This document shows, piece after piece, positions 1-7,994 of a stretch of 64,000 nt of DNA (position 1 is its first letter; every line of letters begins with the position of its first letter). A program made the translations under genes and the position numbers. The notes below the pieces were generated by a model. The model had not been told where the DNA came from. It saw nothing but the letters and a program-made list of their open reading frames with translations, and did no database searches. Source of the stretch: G963664585 sp963664585 (GTDB lineage: Bacteria; Bacillota; Clostridia; Oscillospirales; Ruminococcaceae); contig CAXXEO010000025.1 in NCBI GenBank assembly GCA_963664585.2, forward strand, positions 1 through 64,000, in the 5' to 3' direction.

Positions 1-921
1 GGCGACAGGGGGGGCTTTCTGGCTTAACCGGCTGGAAGGGGCCTACGCTCACGGACAGTGGAGGTTTTCAGGTTTTCTCTCTGGCCTCTCTTCGGACGAT
101 CAAAGAAGAGGGCGTTCATTTTCAATCCCACATTGACGGACGCCGCATCTTTATGGGTCCAGAGGAAAGCATGCGAATACAATCCAACCTCGGCTCATCA
201 ATTGCCATGGCCTTTGATGAGTGTATGGCCAATCCAGCAACATACGAATATGCCGGGCGTTCCATTGACCGCACCACGAGGTGGCTTGTCCGCTGTAAAA
301 ACGAAATGAAGCGTTTGAACAGCCTTCCCGAAACTTTAAATCAACAGCAGCTTCTATTTGGAATCAATCAGGGCTCAACCTTCGAGGATCTGCGCATCCG
401 GCATATGCAGGAGATCGCCGCACTGGATTTGGATGGCTACGCCATTGGTGGACTTGCTGTCGGCGGAGTCGGCGGATGTGATGTACCACATTATTGATAC
501 GGTGGAGCCTTATATGCCAAGTGAAAAAATACGCTATCTGATGGGTGTTGGAACACCCGCTAATATGATCGAGGCCGTTGCCAGAGGGATAGATCTTTTC
601 GACTGCGTAATGCCTAGCCGAAATGCGCGTCATGGTCATCTTTTCACTTGGAGCGGCATTATCAATTTAAATAACGCCAAATACATCGAGGACAGCCGCC
701 CGGTTGATGATGAGTGCGATTGTCCCTGTTGCAAAAATCACTCTAGAGCCTATCTATCACATTTACTCAGGGCTGGGGAGATGCTTGGCATGCGACTCGC
801 TGTGATGCACAATCTGTACTTTTACAACACTCTGATGGCGCGCATCAGAGAGGCGATAGAAGAAAAACAATATGACGCTTTTCATCAGAAATACGCGAAA
901 CTGCTATCGACACGGATATAA
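1..921 (+). CDS. tgt: Queuine tRNA-ribosyltransferase, 5' end outside window, frameshifted
   Basis: Tgt exchanges guanine 34 of GUN-anticodon tRNAs for the queuine precursor preQ1. The frame is open from the window edge and shows DSGGFQVFSL with the catalytic Asp, then MGPEESMRIQ and AIGGLAVG. Reading continues in another frame with MGVGTPANMIEAVARG, SRNARHG and the zinc site CDCPCC followed later by a His. The two frames meet near base 465 (GGCGGAG), where one surplus G breaks the family motif LAVGE. Removing it restores a continuous protein up to the stop at 921. The N-terminal part lies outside the window. yajC follows, as in many Clostridia. Identity is certain; whether the frameshift is real is not. 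Confidence 0.93.
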
Positions 922-935
922 TTTTCCGGCTATAC

Positions 936-964
936 TTGCATGCCATACCTGTTGTATGTATAAT
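936..964 (+). promoter_or_regulatory. Sigma-A-type promoter for yajC
   Basis: TTGCAT at 936-941 and TATAAT at 959-964 are separated by exactly 17 bases. They lie between the tgt stop and the yajC ribosome binding site, so yajC can be transcribed independently of tgt. Confidence 0.6.
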
Positions 965-995
965 AATATAGTATATTCAGTTGGAGGTGTTAAAT

Positions 996-1307
996 TTGTT
1001 ATCCAATGCATTGTTAACTGCTTCAAGTGGTAGCAGTACTTTGATTTTGACGGCAGTAATGTTCGGTGTTATGTATTTTGTTTTGATCGCTCCGCAGCGT
1101 AAAAGGGACAAGGTACTTGCCAGCATGCGTTCTCAAGTTGAGGTTGGCGATGAGGTTATTACCCAGGGGGGAATCATCGGCCGCGTGGTAAGTATCCGCG
1201 ACGATACCATTGTAATTGAGACCGGAAGCGACAGAAGCAAGATTAGAATTGCCCGTTGGGCCATCCAGGAGAACACGACCCGGAAAGCGGCAGCATCATC
1301 TAAATAG
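996..1307 (+). CDS. yajC: Preprotein translocase subunit YajC
   Basis: YajC is a small single-pass membrane protein associated with SecDF and SecYEG. The protein is about 103 residues. One hydrophobic segment (ILTAVMFGVMYFVLIAP) is followed by the family signature PQRKRDK and a cytoplasmic domain with VGDEVITQGGIIGRV. A TTG start at 996 is preferred because GGAGGTG at 983-989 sits six bases upstream; the upstream TTG at 981 overlaps that site. The usual secDF genes are not seen next to it; the SCIFF locus follows instead. Confidence 0.93.
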   Translation: MLSNALLTASSGSSTLILTAVMFGVMYFVLIAPQRKRDKVLASMRSQVEVGDEVITQGGIIGRVVSIRDDTIVIETGSDRSKIRIARWAIQENTTRKAAASSK

Positions 1308-1321
1308 GCATAAATCCTGCA

Positions 1322-1358
1322 CCTCCCTCATATCCTTGAAATAGGATATTAAGGGAGG
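1322..1358 (+). promoter_or_regulatory. Hairpin that pairs with the ribosome binding site of the next gene
   Basis: CCTCCCT (1322-1328) and the following TATCC can pair with GGATA and AAGGGAGG (ending 1358). The second arm is the ribosome binding site of the membrane gene that follows. It could be a yajC terminator remnant, but no T run follows, so an RNA structure that masks the binding site is the better reading. This is inferred from base pairing only. Confidence 0.4.
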
Positions 1359-1360
1359 TA

Positions 1361-1799
1361 TTGCCAAATGAAGCACAAATTCTCCCATCCCAGGGGACAA
1401 CACAGCGAGGAATACGACAAGATATAAATATCCCCATTGCCATTTTAAAGGCCAGCGCCATAGGGCTTATGCTCTCCGTGATTGTGCTGCTTGCTATGGC
1501 CATTGTGATGAGCATACAGGATATCCCCTTATATGCTTATCAACCCGATGGCTGCACTGGCAGTTGCGGCAGGGGCTTTTCTGGCGGGATATCTTGTCTC
1601 ACGAAGCTGTAGAGAAAAGGGATTGATGCTCGGCGCCACATGTGGACTTGTGATTTACATTGCCATGGTTTTGGCTTCGTCCGCCGCCGGATGCGGCTTC
1701 GGAATAGAGGCCATCTTTAAGCTGATCATTGCTCTGACCAGCGGAGCCCTTGGCGGGATTACTGGCGTAAATGCCAAAGCGAGAAGAAGATCACTTTAA
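1361..1799 (+). CDS. TIGR04086-like small membrane protein, frameshifted
   Basis: This resembles the roughly 120-residue membrane protein family (TIGR04086) found next to SCIFF genes in Clostridia; its function is unknown. A first hydrophobic segment (IGLMLSVIVLLAMAIVM) is read in one frame. Two further segments (AALAVAAGAFLAGYLV and a later pair ending GALGGITGVNAKARR) are read in another. The frames meet at the CCCC run at 1525-1528; removing one C joins them as ...IQDIPYMLINPMAALA. The start is also uncertain. TTG at 1361 is only two bases from GGGAGG, while ATG at 1368 is well spaced but runs into a stop at about 1427 and would need a second indel. The gene is either decayed or misread. 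Confidence 0.62.
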
Positions 1800-1814
1800 T
1801 AAAGATTCTTTTTG

Positions 1815-1823
1815 TGATATAAT
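1815..1823 (+). promoter_or_regulatory. Extended -10 promoter for the SCIFF peptide gene
   Basis: TG at 1815-1816, one base, then TATAAT at 1818-1823 forms an extended -10 element. It lies 31 bases before the SCIFF peptide start. The -35 region (CTTTAAT) is weak, as is usual for extended -10 promoters. Confidence 0.5.
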
Positions 1824-1853
1824 AAATGAAAAACAAATGCGAGGTTGATTAAA

Positions 1854-1994
1854 ATGAAACATGTCAAAACCATTAATAAGCCTAACCTGAAAGAAAGCGC
1901 CGTCAAGGGTGGCTGCGGTGAGTGCCAGGCCTCTTGCCAGTCCGCTTGTAAGACCTCTTGCACCGTCGCTAATCAAAAGTGCGAAAGAAAATAA
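1854..1994 (+). CDS. scfA: SCIFF ribosomally made peptide precursor (six cysteines in forty-five)
   Basis: This is a 46-residue peptide beginning MKHVKTINKPNLKES and ending CTVANQKCERK. It has six cysteines at positions 21, 24, 28, 32, 36 and 43, the hallmark of SCIFF, a near-universal Clostridia peptide. Its maturase forms a thioether crosslink from a Cys to a neighbouring residue. GAGGT at 1841-1845 is well spaced from the ATG. The basic leader is followed by GGCGECQASCQSACKTSC. The radical SAM maturase lies 73 bases downstream behind a terminator-like hairpin. The cellular role of the mature peptide is not known. Confidence 0.95.
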   Translation: MKHVKTINKPNLKESAVKGGCGECQASCQSACKTSCTVANQKCERK

Positions 1995-2014
1995 GAAAAG
2001 TTGAATGCTTCCAG

Positions 2015-2047
2015 TTTAAGGGGACAGTGATCTGCCCCTTAAATTTT
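2015..2047 (+). terminator. Leaky terminator between SCIFF peptide and maturase
   Basis: TTTAAGGGG (2015-2023) pairs with CCCCTTAAA (2035-2043), followed by TTTT. Its position just after the peptide gene would make more peptide mRNA than maturase mRNA, a common arrangement for modified-peptide operons. That role is inferred. Confidence 0.65.
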
Positions 2048-2067
2048 GCGTTCAAATAGGGAAAAAG

Positions 2068-3429
2068 ATGATACATAGATATAAATTGAATGGCTACAAT
2101 ATTGTTCTGGACGTCAACAGCGGTGCGGTGCATGTCGTGGACGACATTCTGTATGATATGCTGGACGAGATGGATCCCCCATTGGCAGAAGAGTGCCCCG
2201 ACGGGTTAGTGGACAGGCTTTCCATTTTGTATACGAGAGAGGAAATTCTCTCTGCTTATGGGGACATTTATGAACTGTTTAAAACAGGACAACTCTTTTC
2301 TGTGGATGACTATGCTCGTTTTGAAAGTCTGATGGCGGTTTCACCGGTCAAGGCGATCTGTTTACATATCGCCCACGACTGTAATCTGCGTTGTGAATAT
2401 TGCTTTGCCTCCACCGGTGAGTACGGTGGGGGTAGATCTCTGATGAGCTTAGATGTGGGCAAGCGCGCCATTGACTATCTTCTCCACTATTCGGCGGGGA
2501 GAAAAAACCTTGAAGTGGATTTTTTTGGCGGAGAGCCCCTGATGAACTTTGAGGTTGTGAAAGATATCGTCGCCTATGCCCGCGAAAGGGAAAAAACCTA
2601 CGGCAAAGTTTTCCGTTTTACGATCACAACCAATGGTATGCTTCTTGATGATGACAAGATAGACTTCATCAACCGTGAGATGTCCAATGTCGTGCTTTCC
2701 ATGGATGGACGCAAAACGACCAATGACCGCGTGCGCTCGCGCCTCGACGGAAGCGGATGCTATGAACGCATCGTTCCACTTTTTCAACGTCTTGTCAAAG
2801 CCCGTGGCGATGGTCAGTACTATGTTCGCGGAACCTTTACCGGTTATAATCTGGATTTTGTCGAGGATGTGCTTCATCTAAGAACGCTTGGCTTTGACCA
2901 GATATCGGTTGAGCCTGTTGTGGCCGATGACACGAGCCCCTATGCCATTACCGCCAAGGATCTTCCTGACATCTTTGCCGAATACGAGCGTCTCGCAAAG
3001 CTGATGGTTGAGCGTGAAAGAACAGGGGATGGATGGTTTAATTTCTTTCACTTTATGATGGATCTTGATCAGGGACCTTGTGCAATAAAGCGCCTGCGGG
3101 GCTGTGGCTGTGGGAATGAATATGTGGCAGTCACTCCGCAGGGAGATATTTATCCCTGTCATCAATTCGTAGGACACGAAGAGTGGCTTATGGGCAATGT
3201 GTTTGACAGATCTATTGATATGACCTTGAAAGAGCGCTTTGCTAAGTCCACTGTCTATGGCAAAGAGGACTGCAAAAACTGCTGGGCGAAGTTTTACTGC
3301 AGCGGAGGTTGCAATGCGAATGGTATGCTTTATCGAGGTGATATTCTTAAACCCCACAACATGTCCTGCGAACTTGAAAAGAAAAGAATAGAGTGCGCCT
3401 TAATGATCAAAGCTGCCTGTTCCCACTAG
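2068..3429 (+). CDS. scfB: SCIFF maturase, radical SAM/SPASM thioether synthase
   Basis: This 453-residue enzyme would install the thioether crosslink in the SCIFF peptide. An N-terminal peptide-binding region (about residues 1-90, MIHRYKLNGYNIVLDVNSGA) precedes the radical SAM core. The SAM cluster cysteines are C105, C109 and C112 in HDCNLRCEYCF. FFGGEPLMNF and TTNGMLL follow. The C-terminal SPASM region has many cysteines (GPCAIKRLRGCGCG, YPCHQF, CKNCWAKFYCSGGCNANG) for two auxiliary 4Fe-4S clusters. Length and motif order match the family. It lies directly after scfA. The next gene is not secDF; a 104-bp repeat and proC follow. Confidence 0.96.
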   Translation: MIHRYKLNGYNIVLDVNSGAVHVVDDILYDMLDEMDPPLAEECPDGLVDRLSILYTREEILSAYGDIYELFKTGQLFSVDDYARFESLMAVSPVKAICLHIAHDCNLRCEYCFASTGEYGGGRSLMSLDVGKRAIDYLLHYSAGRKNLEVDFFGGEPLMNFEVVKDIVAYAREREKTYGKVFRFTITTNGMLLDDDKIDFINREMSNVVLSMDGRKTTNDRVRSRLDGSGCYERIVPLFQRLVKARGDGQYYVRGTFTGYNLDFVEDVLHLRTLGFDQISVEPVVADDTSPYAITAKDLPDIFAEYERLAKLMVERERTGDGWFNFFHFMMDLDQGPCAIKRLRGCGCGNEYVAVTPQGDIYPCHQFVGHEEWLMGNVFDRSIDMTLKERFAKSTVYGKEDCKNCWAKFYCSGGCNANGMLYRGDILKPHNMSCELEKKRIECALMIKAACSH

Positions 3430-3511
3430 AGAAAGAAGTCTAGAAATACTGCGGTTTCGTTTTTACAGTGGGGAACACTTCAAAAATATTAGATTTAATT
3501 ACCACAATACT

Positions 3512-3615
3512 ATAGCCAATTAATTTAAAAACTGGCTATATATAAAACATCATTTTCTTCCCCCGCCGAAGGCGGGGGAAGAAATCACAAGCTTGTTTTC
3601 AAGTTAATCAACTAT
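3512..3615 (+). repeat. 104-bp palindromic repeat, copy 1 (CC end left)
   Basis: Copy 1 of eleven. Left end ATAGCCAATTAATTT..., central hairpin CTTCCCCCGCC-GAAG-GCGGGGGAAG, right end ...AAGTTAATCAACTAT. The flanks are T on the left and A on the right. It fills the scfB-proC gap and ends eight bases before the proC ribosome binding site, so it would lie in the proC leader if transcription starts upstream. Confidence 0.9.
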
Positions 3616-3637
3616 ATCAGTTGAAAGGGTGTTAAAG

Positions 3638-4438
3638 ATGTCTATCATCGGTTTTATTGGGGCTGGAAATATGGCTACTGCCATTATCCGCGGGGTTGTC
3701 AATGCCGGAATACTGGCGCCTTGTGAGATTACTGTCACTGATATCGACGCTGAGAAGTTAAAGCCTTTCCAGCAGATGGGTGCCAATGTAACAGACAATG
3801 CCAAGGAACTCACTAAAAGCTGCAAATATATCTTGATGGCCGTCAAGCCGCAAAATTACGAGGCGATGCTCAAAGAAATCGCTCCCTATTCTTCGGATGA
3901 CAAGGTGTTTATTTCTATCGCCGCCGGAATATCAGGCCACTTCATTAAAGAAATACTGGGCGAAAAAACCCGTGTTGTTTTGGTGATGCCCAACACACCA
4001 ATTCTGGTAGGCAAGGGGGCATCCGCTCTCAGCAGGGTTGAGCCAACCACCAAAGAGGAGTTTTCATTTGTGCGCGGCCTTTTTGCCGCTGGCGGTGAAG
4101 CTGTCGAGATCACACCCGATAAAATGAATGAGATTATTCCGGTGAATGGAAGCAGTCCTGCCTTCATCTATCTCTTTACCAAGGTGTTTGTCGACCGTGC
4201 AGAGGAGATGGGCTTTGAACGTGAGATGATCAACCGCCTCTTTTGCGCCAGTTTGGTCGGCGCGGCGGAAATGATGATGACAACGGGAAAAACCCACGAT
4301 GAGCTTATCAAAATGGTCAGCTCGCCCGGTGGTACAACCCTTAAGGGGCTTGAGGCATTGGAGCGCTGCGGATTTGAAACCGCTGTCAGAGCCTGTATCG
4401 ATGATTGCGTTGAGCGTGCATATCAGCTTGGAAAGTAA
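3638..4438 (+). CDS. proC: Pyrroline-5-carboxylate reductase
   Basis: ProC makes proline from pyrroline-5-carboxylate with NAD(P)H, the last step of proline synthesis. The protein is 266 residues, the usual size. The N-terminal nucleotide site is IGFIGAGNMATAI, followed by ILMAVKPQNY, and the C-terminal signature is MVSSPGGTTLKGLEALE. The ATG at 3638 is chosen because AAAGGG lies eight bases upstream; a GTG at 3629 overlaps that site. It stands alone after the repeat, with no proA or proB nearby. Confidence 0.95.
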   Translation: MSIIGFIGAGNMATAIIRGVVNAGILAPCEITVTDIDAEKLKPFQQMGANVTDNAKELTKSCKYILMAVKPQNYEAMLKEIAPYSSDDKVFISIAAGISGHFIKEILGEKTRVVLVMPNTPILVGKGASALSRVEPTTKEEFSFVRGLFAAGGEAVEITPDKMNEIIPVNGSSPAFIYLFTKVFVDRAEEMGFEREMINRLFCASLVGAAEMMMTTGKTHDELIKMVSSPGGTTLKGLEALERCGFETAVRACIDDCVERAYQLGK

Positions 4439-4492
4439 GGCGTCAAAATTCAAACTCTCTTATAAACAAGCTCTAGAATAACATAAAGTATG

Positions 4493-4545
4493 ATCCCTTT
4501 GCATATTAAGTAATGTGAGTTATTTAATATGTAGAGGGATGTTTT
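4493..4545 (+). promoter_or_regulatory. Hairpin enclosing the spoIIM ribosome binding site
   Basis: ATCCCT (4493-4498) pairs with AGGGAT (4535-4540) and CATATTAA (4502-4509) pairs with TTAATATG (4524-4531). The right arm is the spoIIM ribosome binding site, and GTTTTTATG follows directly. It may act as a proC terminator that spoIIM transcripts must read through, or as a structure that limits spoIIM translation. Sequence alone cannot decide. Confidence 0.45.
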
Positions 4546-4546
4546 T

Positions 4547-5191
4547 ATGAATAGGACAAACAGAGGGCGCACCGGGAGGCTTCGCGGATACTACTCGGGA
4601 ATCTATACATACTTCAAAGAGAATTATATTGTACTCATTCTCGCAGTCATCTTTTTAGGCGGAGTGCTGGCAGGAAGCGCCATTGTGGCCTGGCTTGATT
4701 CAGCCACGGTGAAAAACATGCTGACAGTCGTAAATGGATTTCTGGGCAGCAGAAAAGATCAAGAATTTACGACAAACTTTATCTCCTCAATCACGAATAA
4801 TCTAATCCTACTCATTCTGCTTTTCTTTTGTGGTTTTTGTGCAATTTCATCACCTATAATTATGCTGGTGCCATTCTTTAAAGGCCTGGGTTTTGGTTTG
4901 TCTGCTGGTACAATGTTTGCATATTATGGCATCAAAGCTGCCGCATATATTGGGATACTCATCCTGCCAAATACCGTTTTTTCTTTTCTAATCATCCTTA
5001 TGGGGTGCAGAGAGGCGCTAAAGCTAAGCCGAACTTTCTTAAGCGTCATACGTCCACTGCAACGGGGAACACAGCCATATTCGCCGGGGCGCTACTGTGC
5101 AAAGTATATGCTTTTTCTTCTTCTGCTTTGTGTAGGTTCGGCTTTAGAGGCATATCTTTATACCCTTTTTGCTTCACTTTTAGTCCTTTAA
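4547..5191 (+). CDS. spoIIM: Stage II sporulation protein M
   Basis: SpoIIM is part of the SpoIIDMP complex that drives membrane migration during engulfment of the forespore. The 214-residue protein has a basic N-terminus (MNRTNRGRTGRLRG) and about five membrane segments, including IVLILAVIFLGGVLAGSAIV, NLILLILLFFCGFCAI and YMLFLLLLCVGSALEAYLY. The family-like stretch GLGFGLSAGTMFAYYG is present. Length and layout match the family. A convergent XerC/XerD-type recombinase follows; a pairing of these two genes is common in Clostridia, though usually on one strand. It marks the organism as spore-forming. Confidence 0.85.
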   Translation: MNRTNRGRTGRLRGYYSGIYTYFKENYIVLILAVIFLGGVLAGSAIVAWLDSATVKNMLTVVNGFLGSRKDQEFTTNFISSITNNLILLILLFFCGFCAISSPIIMLVPFFKGLGFGLSAGTMFAYYGIKAAAYIGILILPNTVFSFLIILMGCREALKLSRTFLSVIRPLQRGTQPYSPGRYCAKYMLFLLLLCVGSALEAYLYTLFASLLVL

Positions 5192-5226
5192 GTAAGTCAT
5201 AAATTTCGATTAAACTGATTTTAATT

Positions 5227-5325
5227 ATAGCCAATTAACTTAAAAACTAGCTATATATGAAACGTCATTTTCTTCCCGCCGAAGGCGGGGGAAGAAATCA
5301 CAAGCTTATTATCAAGTTAATCAAA
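5227..5325 (+). repeat. 104-bp palindromic repeat, copy 2 (CC end left, right end damaged)
   Basis: Copy 2 lies between the convergent spoIIM and recombinase genes. The left end ATAGCCAATTAACTT is intact. The hairpin is asymmetric (CCCGCC against GGCGGGGG), and the right end stops at AATCAA instead of AATCAACTAT, so this is a degraded copy. A transcription-stop role for both flanking genes is possible. Confidence 0.85.
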
Positions 5326-5368
5326 TGGACATATGCATATGTGCTATCCTCATAGCGTATTTTTTTAC

Positions 5369-6358
5369 TTATCCCTTAGATCCTTTGATTTTGGACAAGG
5401 GAGAACTGGCGGCGGCCTTCTGTAGTTGGGCATCTGAGGTATGGGTATAGATTTCAGTAGTGGAAAGGTCAGCATGTCCGAGAATCTCTTTCAGTACCCG
5501 TACGTCGACTTCGCCGTACTGGTACATCAGTGTTGCCGCCGTGTGTCGAAGCTTGTGAGGGGAATAGCCCCGTCCACTGAGGCCAGCCGCCTTAAGATAG
5601 TTGGCAACAATCTGCTCAACGCGCCTGGCCGAGAGCCGTTTTCCTGATTTAGAGACAAAAAAAGCGCTGCCATCCGGTCCGATTATTTTCTTGCGTGCGT
5701 CAAAATAATGGCTTATCGCGTCCAGACAGGCACTGTTCAGATAGATAATTCGCTCTTTATTTCCCTTTCCCAGAAGTCTCAATGTATCGTTACGAATGTC
5801 AGGCAGATTAATGCCAACCAACTCTGAAAGACGCATCCCGCAGTTTAGAAAAAGGGTAAGAATACAATAATCACGAACCGTATCCTCACTGTCCGCCGTT
5901 TCTAAAAGCTCGGTGCTCTCCTCCAGGGTCAGGTACCGCGGCATTGCCTTTTTTCTGGTAGGTACTTCAAGATGCTTCACGGGATTATCCTCAATGAGCA
6001 TCGTTTTGGTCAACAGATACCGATAGAAGGAACGAATACTGGATACCTTGCGCGCTCTGGTACTGGCGTTATTCGCTCTTTGGGTCATTGCGTAATTAAG
6101 AAAGCCATATACGTCCGATAATGTTACCTGACGGATAAGCTCGATGCCGCAGTGGGAAATATCAATGGTGGACAGGTCTTCCGGAATACGTTGATTATTT
6201 TTTAAGCAATAAATAAAACGCAAAAAAGTCCGCAGATCCACATGATAGGCAGCAACCGTTTTCGGCGACCGCCCCTGTATCGTCTGCATATACATTAGAT
6301 AATCTTTTAATGGAATCGGGCAATCGCTGTAGTCGGCCGGTGATAAATATTGAGCCAT
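5369..6358 (-). CDS. xerD: Tyrosine recombinase of the XerC/XerD type
   Basis: This 329-residue enzyme has the N-terminal SAM-like domain (KDYLMYMQTIQGRSPKTVAAY) and the catalytic domain. The active-site set is complete: Arg in NCGMRLSELVG, Lys in GKGNKER, His and Arg in HKLRHTAATLM, His in LGHADLSTT and Tyr in EIYTHT. Length and sequence fit chromosome-dimer recombinases better than phage integrases, and no excision partner or attachment duplication is seen nearby. The gene name XerD rests on context beside spoIIM; XerC cannot be excluded. It is convergent with spoIIM. Confidence 0.85.
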   Translation of the reverse strand: MAQYLSPADYSDCPIPLKDYLMYMQTIQGRSPKTVAAYHVDLRTFLRFIYCLKNNQRIPEDLSTIDISHCGIELIRQVTLSDVYGFLNYAMTQRANNASTRARKVSSIRSFYRYLLTKTMLIEDNPVKHLEVPTRKKAMPRYLTLEESTELLETADSEDTVRDYCILTLFLNCGMRLSELVGINLPDIRNDTLRLLGKGNKERIIYLNSACLDAISHYFDARKKIIGPDGSAFFVSKSGKRLSARRVEQIVANYLKAAGLSGRGYSPHKLRHTAATLMYQYGEVDVRVLKEILGHADLSTTEIYTHTSDAQLQKAAASSPLSKIKGSKG

Positions 6359-6419
6359 CCAAACATCTCCTAAAATTTATTGCAGCTGTTTGCTGTAAAA
6401 GAACATGTGAGGCACGTGT

Positions 6420-7748
6420 ATGAGTGAATTTAACTTCCTGTTTGACCAGTTAGTCACAGGTGAGAAGATACTGTCGGTGATTGGGTTAGGTTATGTGGGT
6501 CTTCCGATAGCTGTGGCGTTTTCTAAAAAAGTCAAAACGATTGGATTTGATATTAACAACCTTAAAATAGAGCAATATAAAAAAGGAATTGATCCTACAA
6601 AAGAGGTAGGGGATAAGGCAATACGAAAATGCAAGGTGGAATTTACCACAGATCCTTCAAGGCTTTGTGATGCCAGTTTTCACATCGTAGCGGTTCCAAC
6701 ACCCATTTATAAGGATAAAACACCTAATCTTAACCCACTAAAATCAGCAAGCATCACATTGGGAAGAAATTTAAGTAGAGGGTCAGTCGTCGTATACGAA
6801 TCAACAGTTTATCCAGGAGTGACCGAAGAAATATGTGTACCAATTCTTGAACACGAAAGCGGCCTACGCTGCGGTATGGATTTTAAAGTAGGGTATTCTC
6901 CCGAGCGAATCAACCCAGGTGATATGACACATCGCATCAATAACATCACGAAGATCGTATCGGGAATGGATGATGAGACATTGGAAGTCGTCGGTGGTGT
7001 TTATCAACTTATCGTGGATGCCGGTGTCTACTTCGCCGAGAATATCCGTGTTGCAGAGGCGGCAAAAGTCATTGAAAACAGCCAGCGCGATATTAATGTT
7101 GCATTTATGAATGAACTGTCTATTATTTTCAACCGGATGGGAATTGATACAAAGGCCGTTCTAGCCGCAGCAGCTACCAAGTGGAACTTTCTGCGTTTTG
7201 CACCGGGTCTGGTGGGCGGTCACTGCATCGGTGTGGATCCATACTATCTGACCTATCGTGCCGAACAGATGGGGTATCACAGCCAAATCATTTTGGCCGG
7301 ACGAAAAATAAACGATGGCATGGGCAAATATGTGGCTGAAAATATTGTGAAAAGCATTATCAAAGCCAAAATACCTGTTGCAGAGGCAAAAGTAGCATTT
7401 CTAGGTTTTACATTTAAAGAAAACTGCCCTGATACAAGAAATACGCGTGTTATAGACATTGTTAATGAGCTTATAGAATACGAAATCACGCCCATTATCA
7501 CAGATCCAATTGCTGACAAGGATGAGGCCTTTACAGAATACGGCGTGTTATTACACAGTTATCATGAGATAAAAGAAATGGATGTGATCGTGATTGCCGT
7601 TGGCCATAATACCTATACGAAACTAACTATCACAGAATTTAATAGCTTTTTCAAGGGTAATGGGAAAAAAAGAGTAGTGATTGATGTGAAAGGAATCCTT
7701 GACAAAGAATTATTGGAGAACGAGGGATATATCTATTGGAGACTATAG
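6420..7748 (+). CDS. UDP-N-acetyl-hexosamine dehydrogenase, TviB/WbpO type
   Basis: The 442-residue protein belongs to the UDP-glucose/GDP-mannose dehydrogenase family. It oxidises C6 of a UDP-sugar twice to the uronate, using NAD+. The N-terminal NAD site is VIGLGYVGLPIAVAF, YESTVYPG and YSPERINPGD follow, and the catalytic Cys is in VGGHCIGVDPYYL. The C-terminal domain has FTFKENCPDTRNT. It resembles the Vi-antigen and WbpO branch more than UDP-glucose dehydrogenase. The gene is AT-rich, preceded by GAGGCAC, and stands alone without glycosyltransferases, so its polymer is unknown and transfer is plausible. Confidence 0.88.
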   Translation: MSEFNFLFDQLVTGEKILSVIGLGYVGLPIAVAFSKKVKTIGFDINNLKIEQYKKGIDPTKEVGDKAIRKCKVEFTTDPSRLCDASFHIVAVPTPIYKDKTPNLNPLKSASITLGRNLSRGSVVVYESTVYPGVTEEICVPILEHESGLRCGMDFKVGYSPERINPGDMTHRINNITKIVSGMDDETLEVVGGVYQLIVDAGVYFAENIRVAEAAKVIENSQRDINVAFMNELSIIFNRMGIDTKAVLAAAATKWNFLRFAPGLVGGHCIGVDPYYLTYRAEQMGYHSQIILAGRKINDGMGKYVAENIVKSIIKAKIPVAEAKVAFLGFTFKENCPDTRNTRVIDIVNELIEYEITPIITDPIADKDEAFTEYGVLLHSYHEIKEMDVIVIAVGHNTYTKLTITEFNSFFKGNGKKRVVIDVKGILDKELLENEGYIYWRL

Positions 7749-7946
7749 AAACAAATCATTTTGACTATTTTAGAATTATCATTGTACATGCAATATGAAA
7801 TGCAATTGCTAGGGAATTTTTGTTATAATAATAATTATAAAATAACCAACTGGGTAAAGACAATTAAGGAATAATAGAAACTTGTCCAGTCGTAAAATAC
7901 AACCTGAATGCTTATCATAGGTAGTCTTGCACTCTAGCAGCTCCCC

Positions 7947-7980
7947 TTAATTTCGCTAAATTTTTATTTAGCGAAATTAA
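7947..7980. terminator. Bidirectional terminator
   Basis: TTAATTTCGCTAAA (7947-7960) pairs perfectly with TTTAGCGAAATTAA (7967-7980) across a six-base loop, with T-rich flanks. It serves the convergent sugar dehydrogenase and DUF6873-type genes. The 200 bases to its left are AT-rich and contain no gene I can support. Confidence 0.8.
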
Positions 7981-7994
7981 CTGTCTTTATTTTA

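Noticed and set aside
58..309. A separate 83-codon gene at the left edge
   Set aside because: It is a shifted frame of tgt; the true frame shows DSGGFQVFSL and MGPEES.
5369..6358. Phage or island integrase next to a genomic island
   Set aside because: The protein fits housekeeping XerC/XerD enzymes, and no attachment duplication, excisionase or cargo is present.
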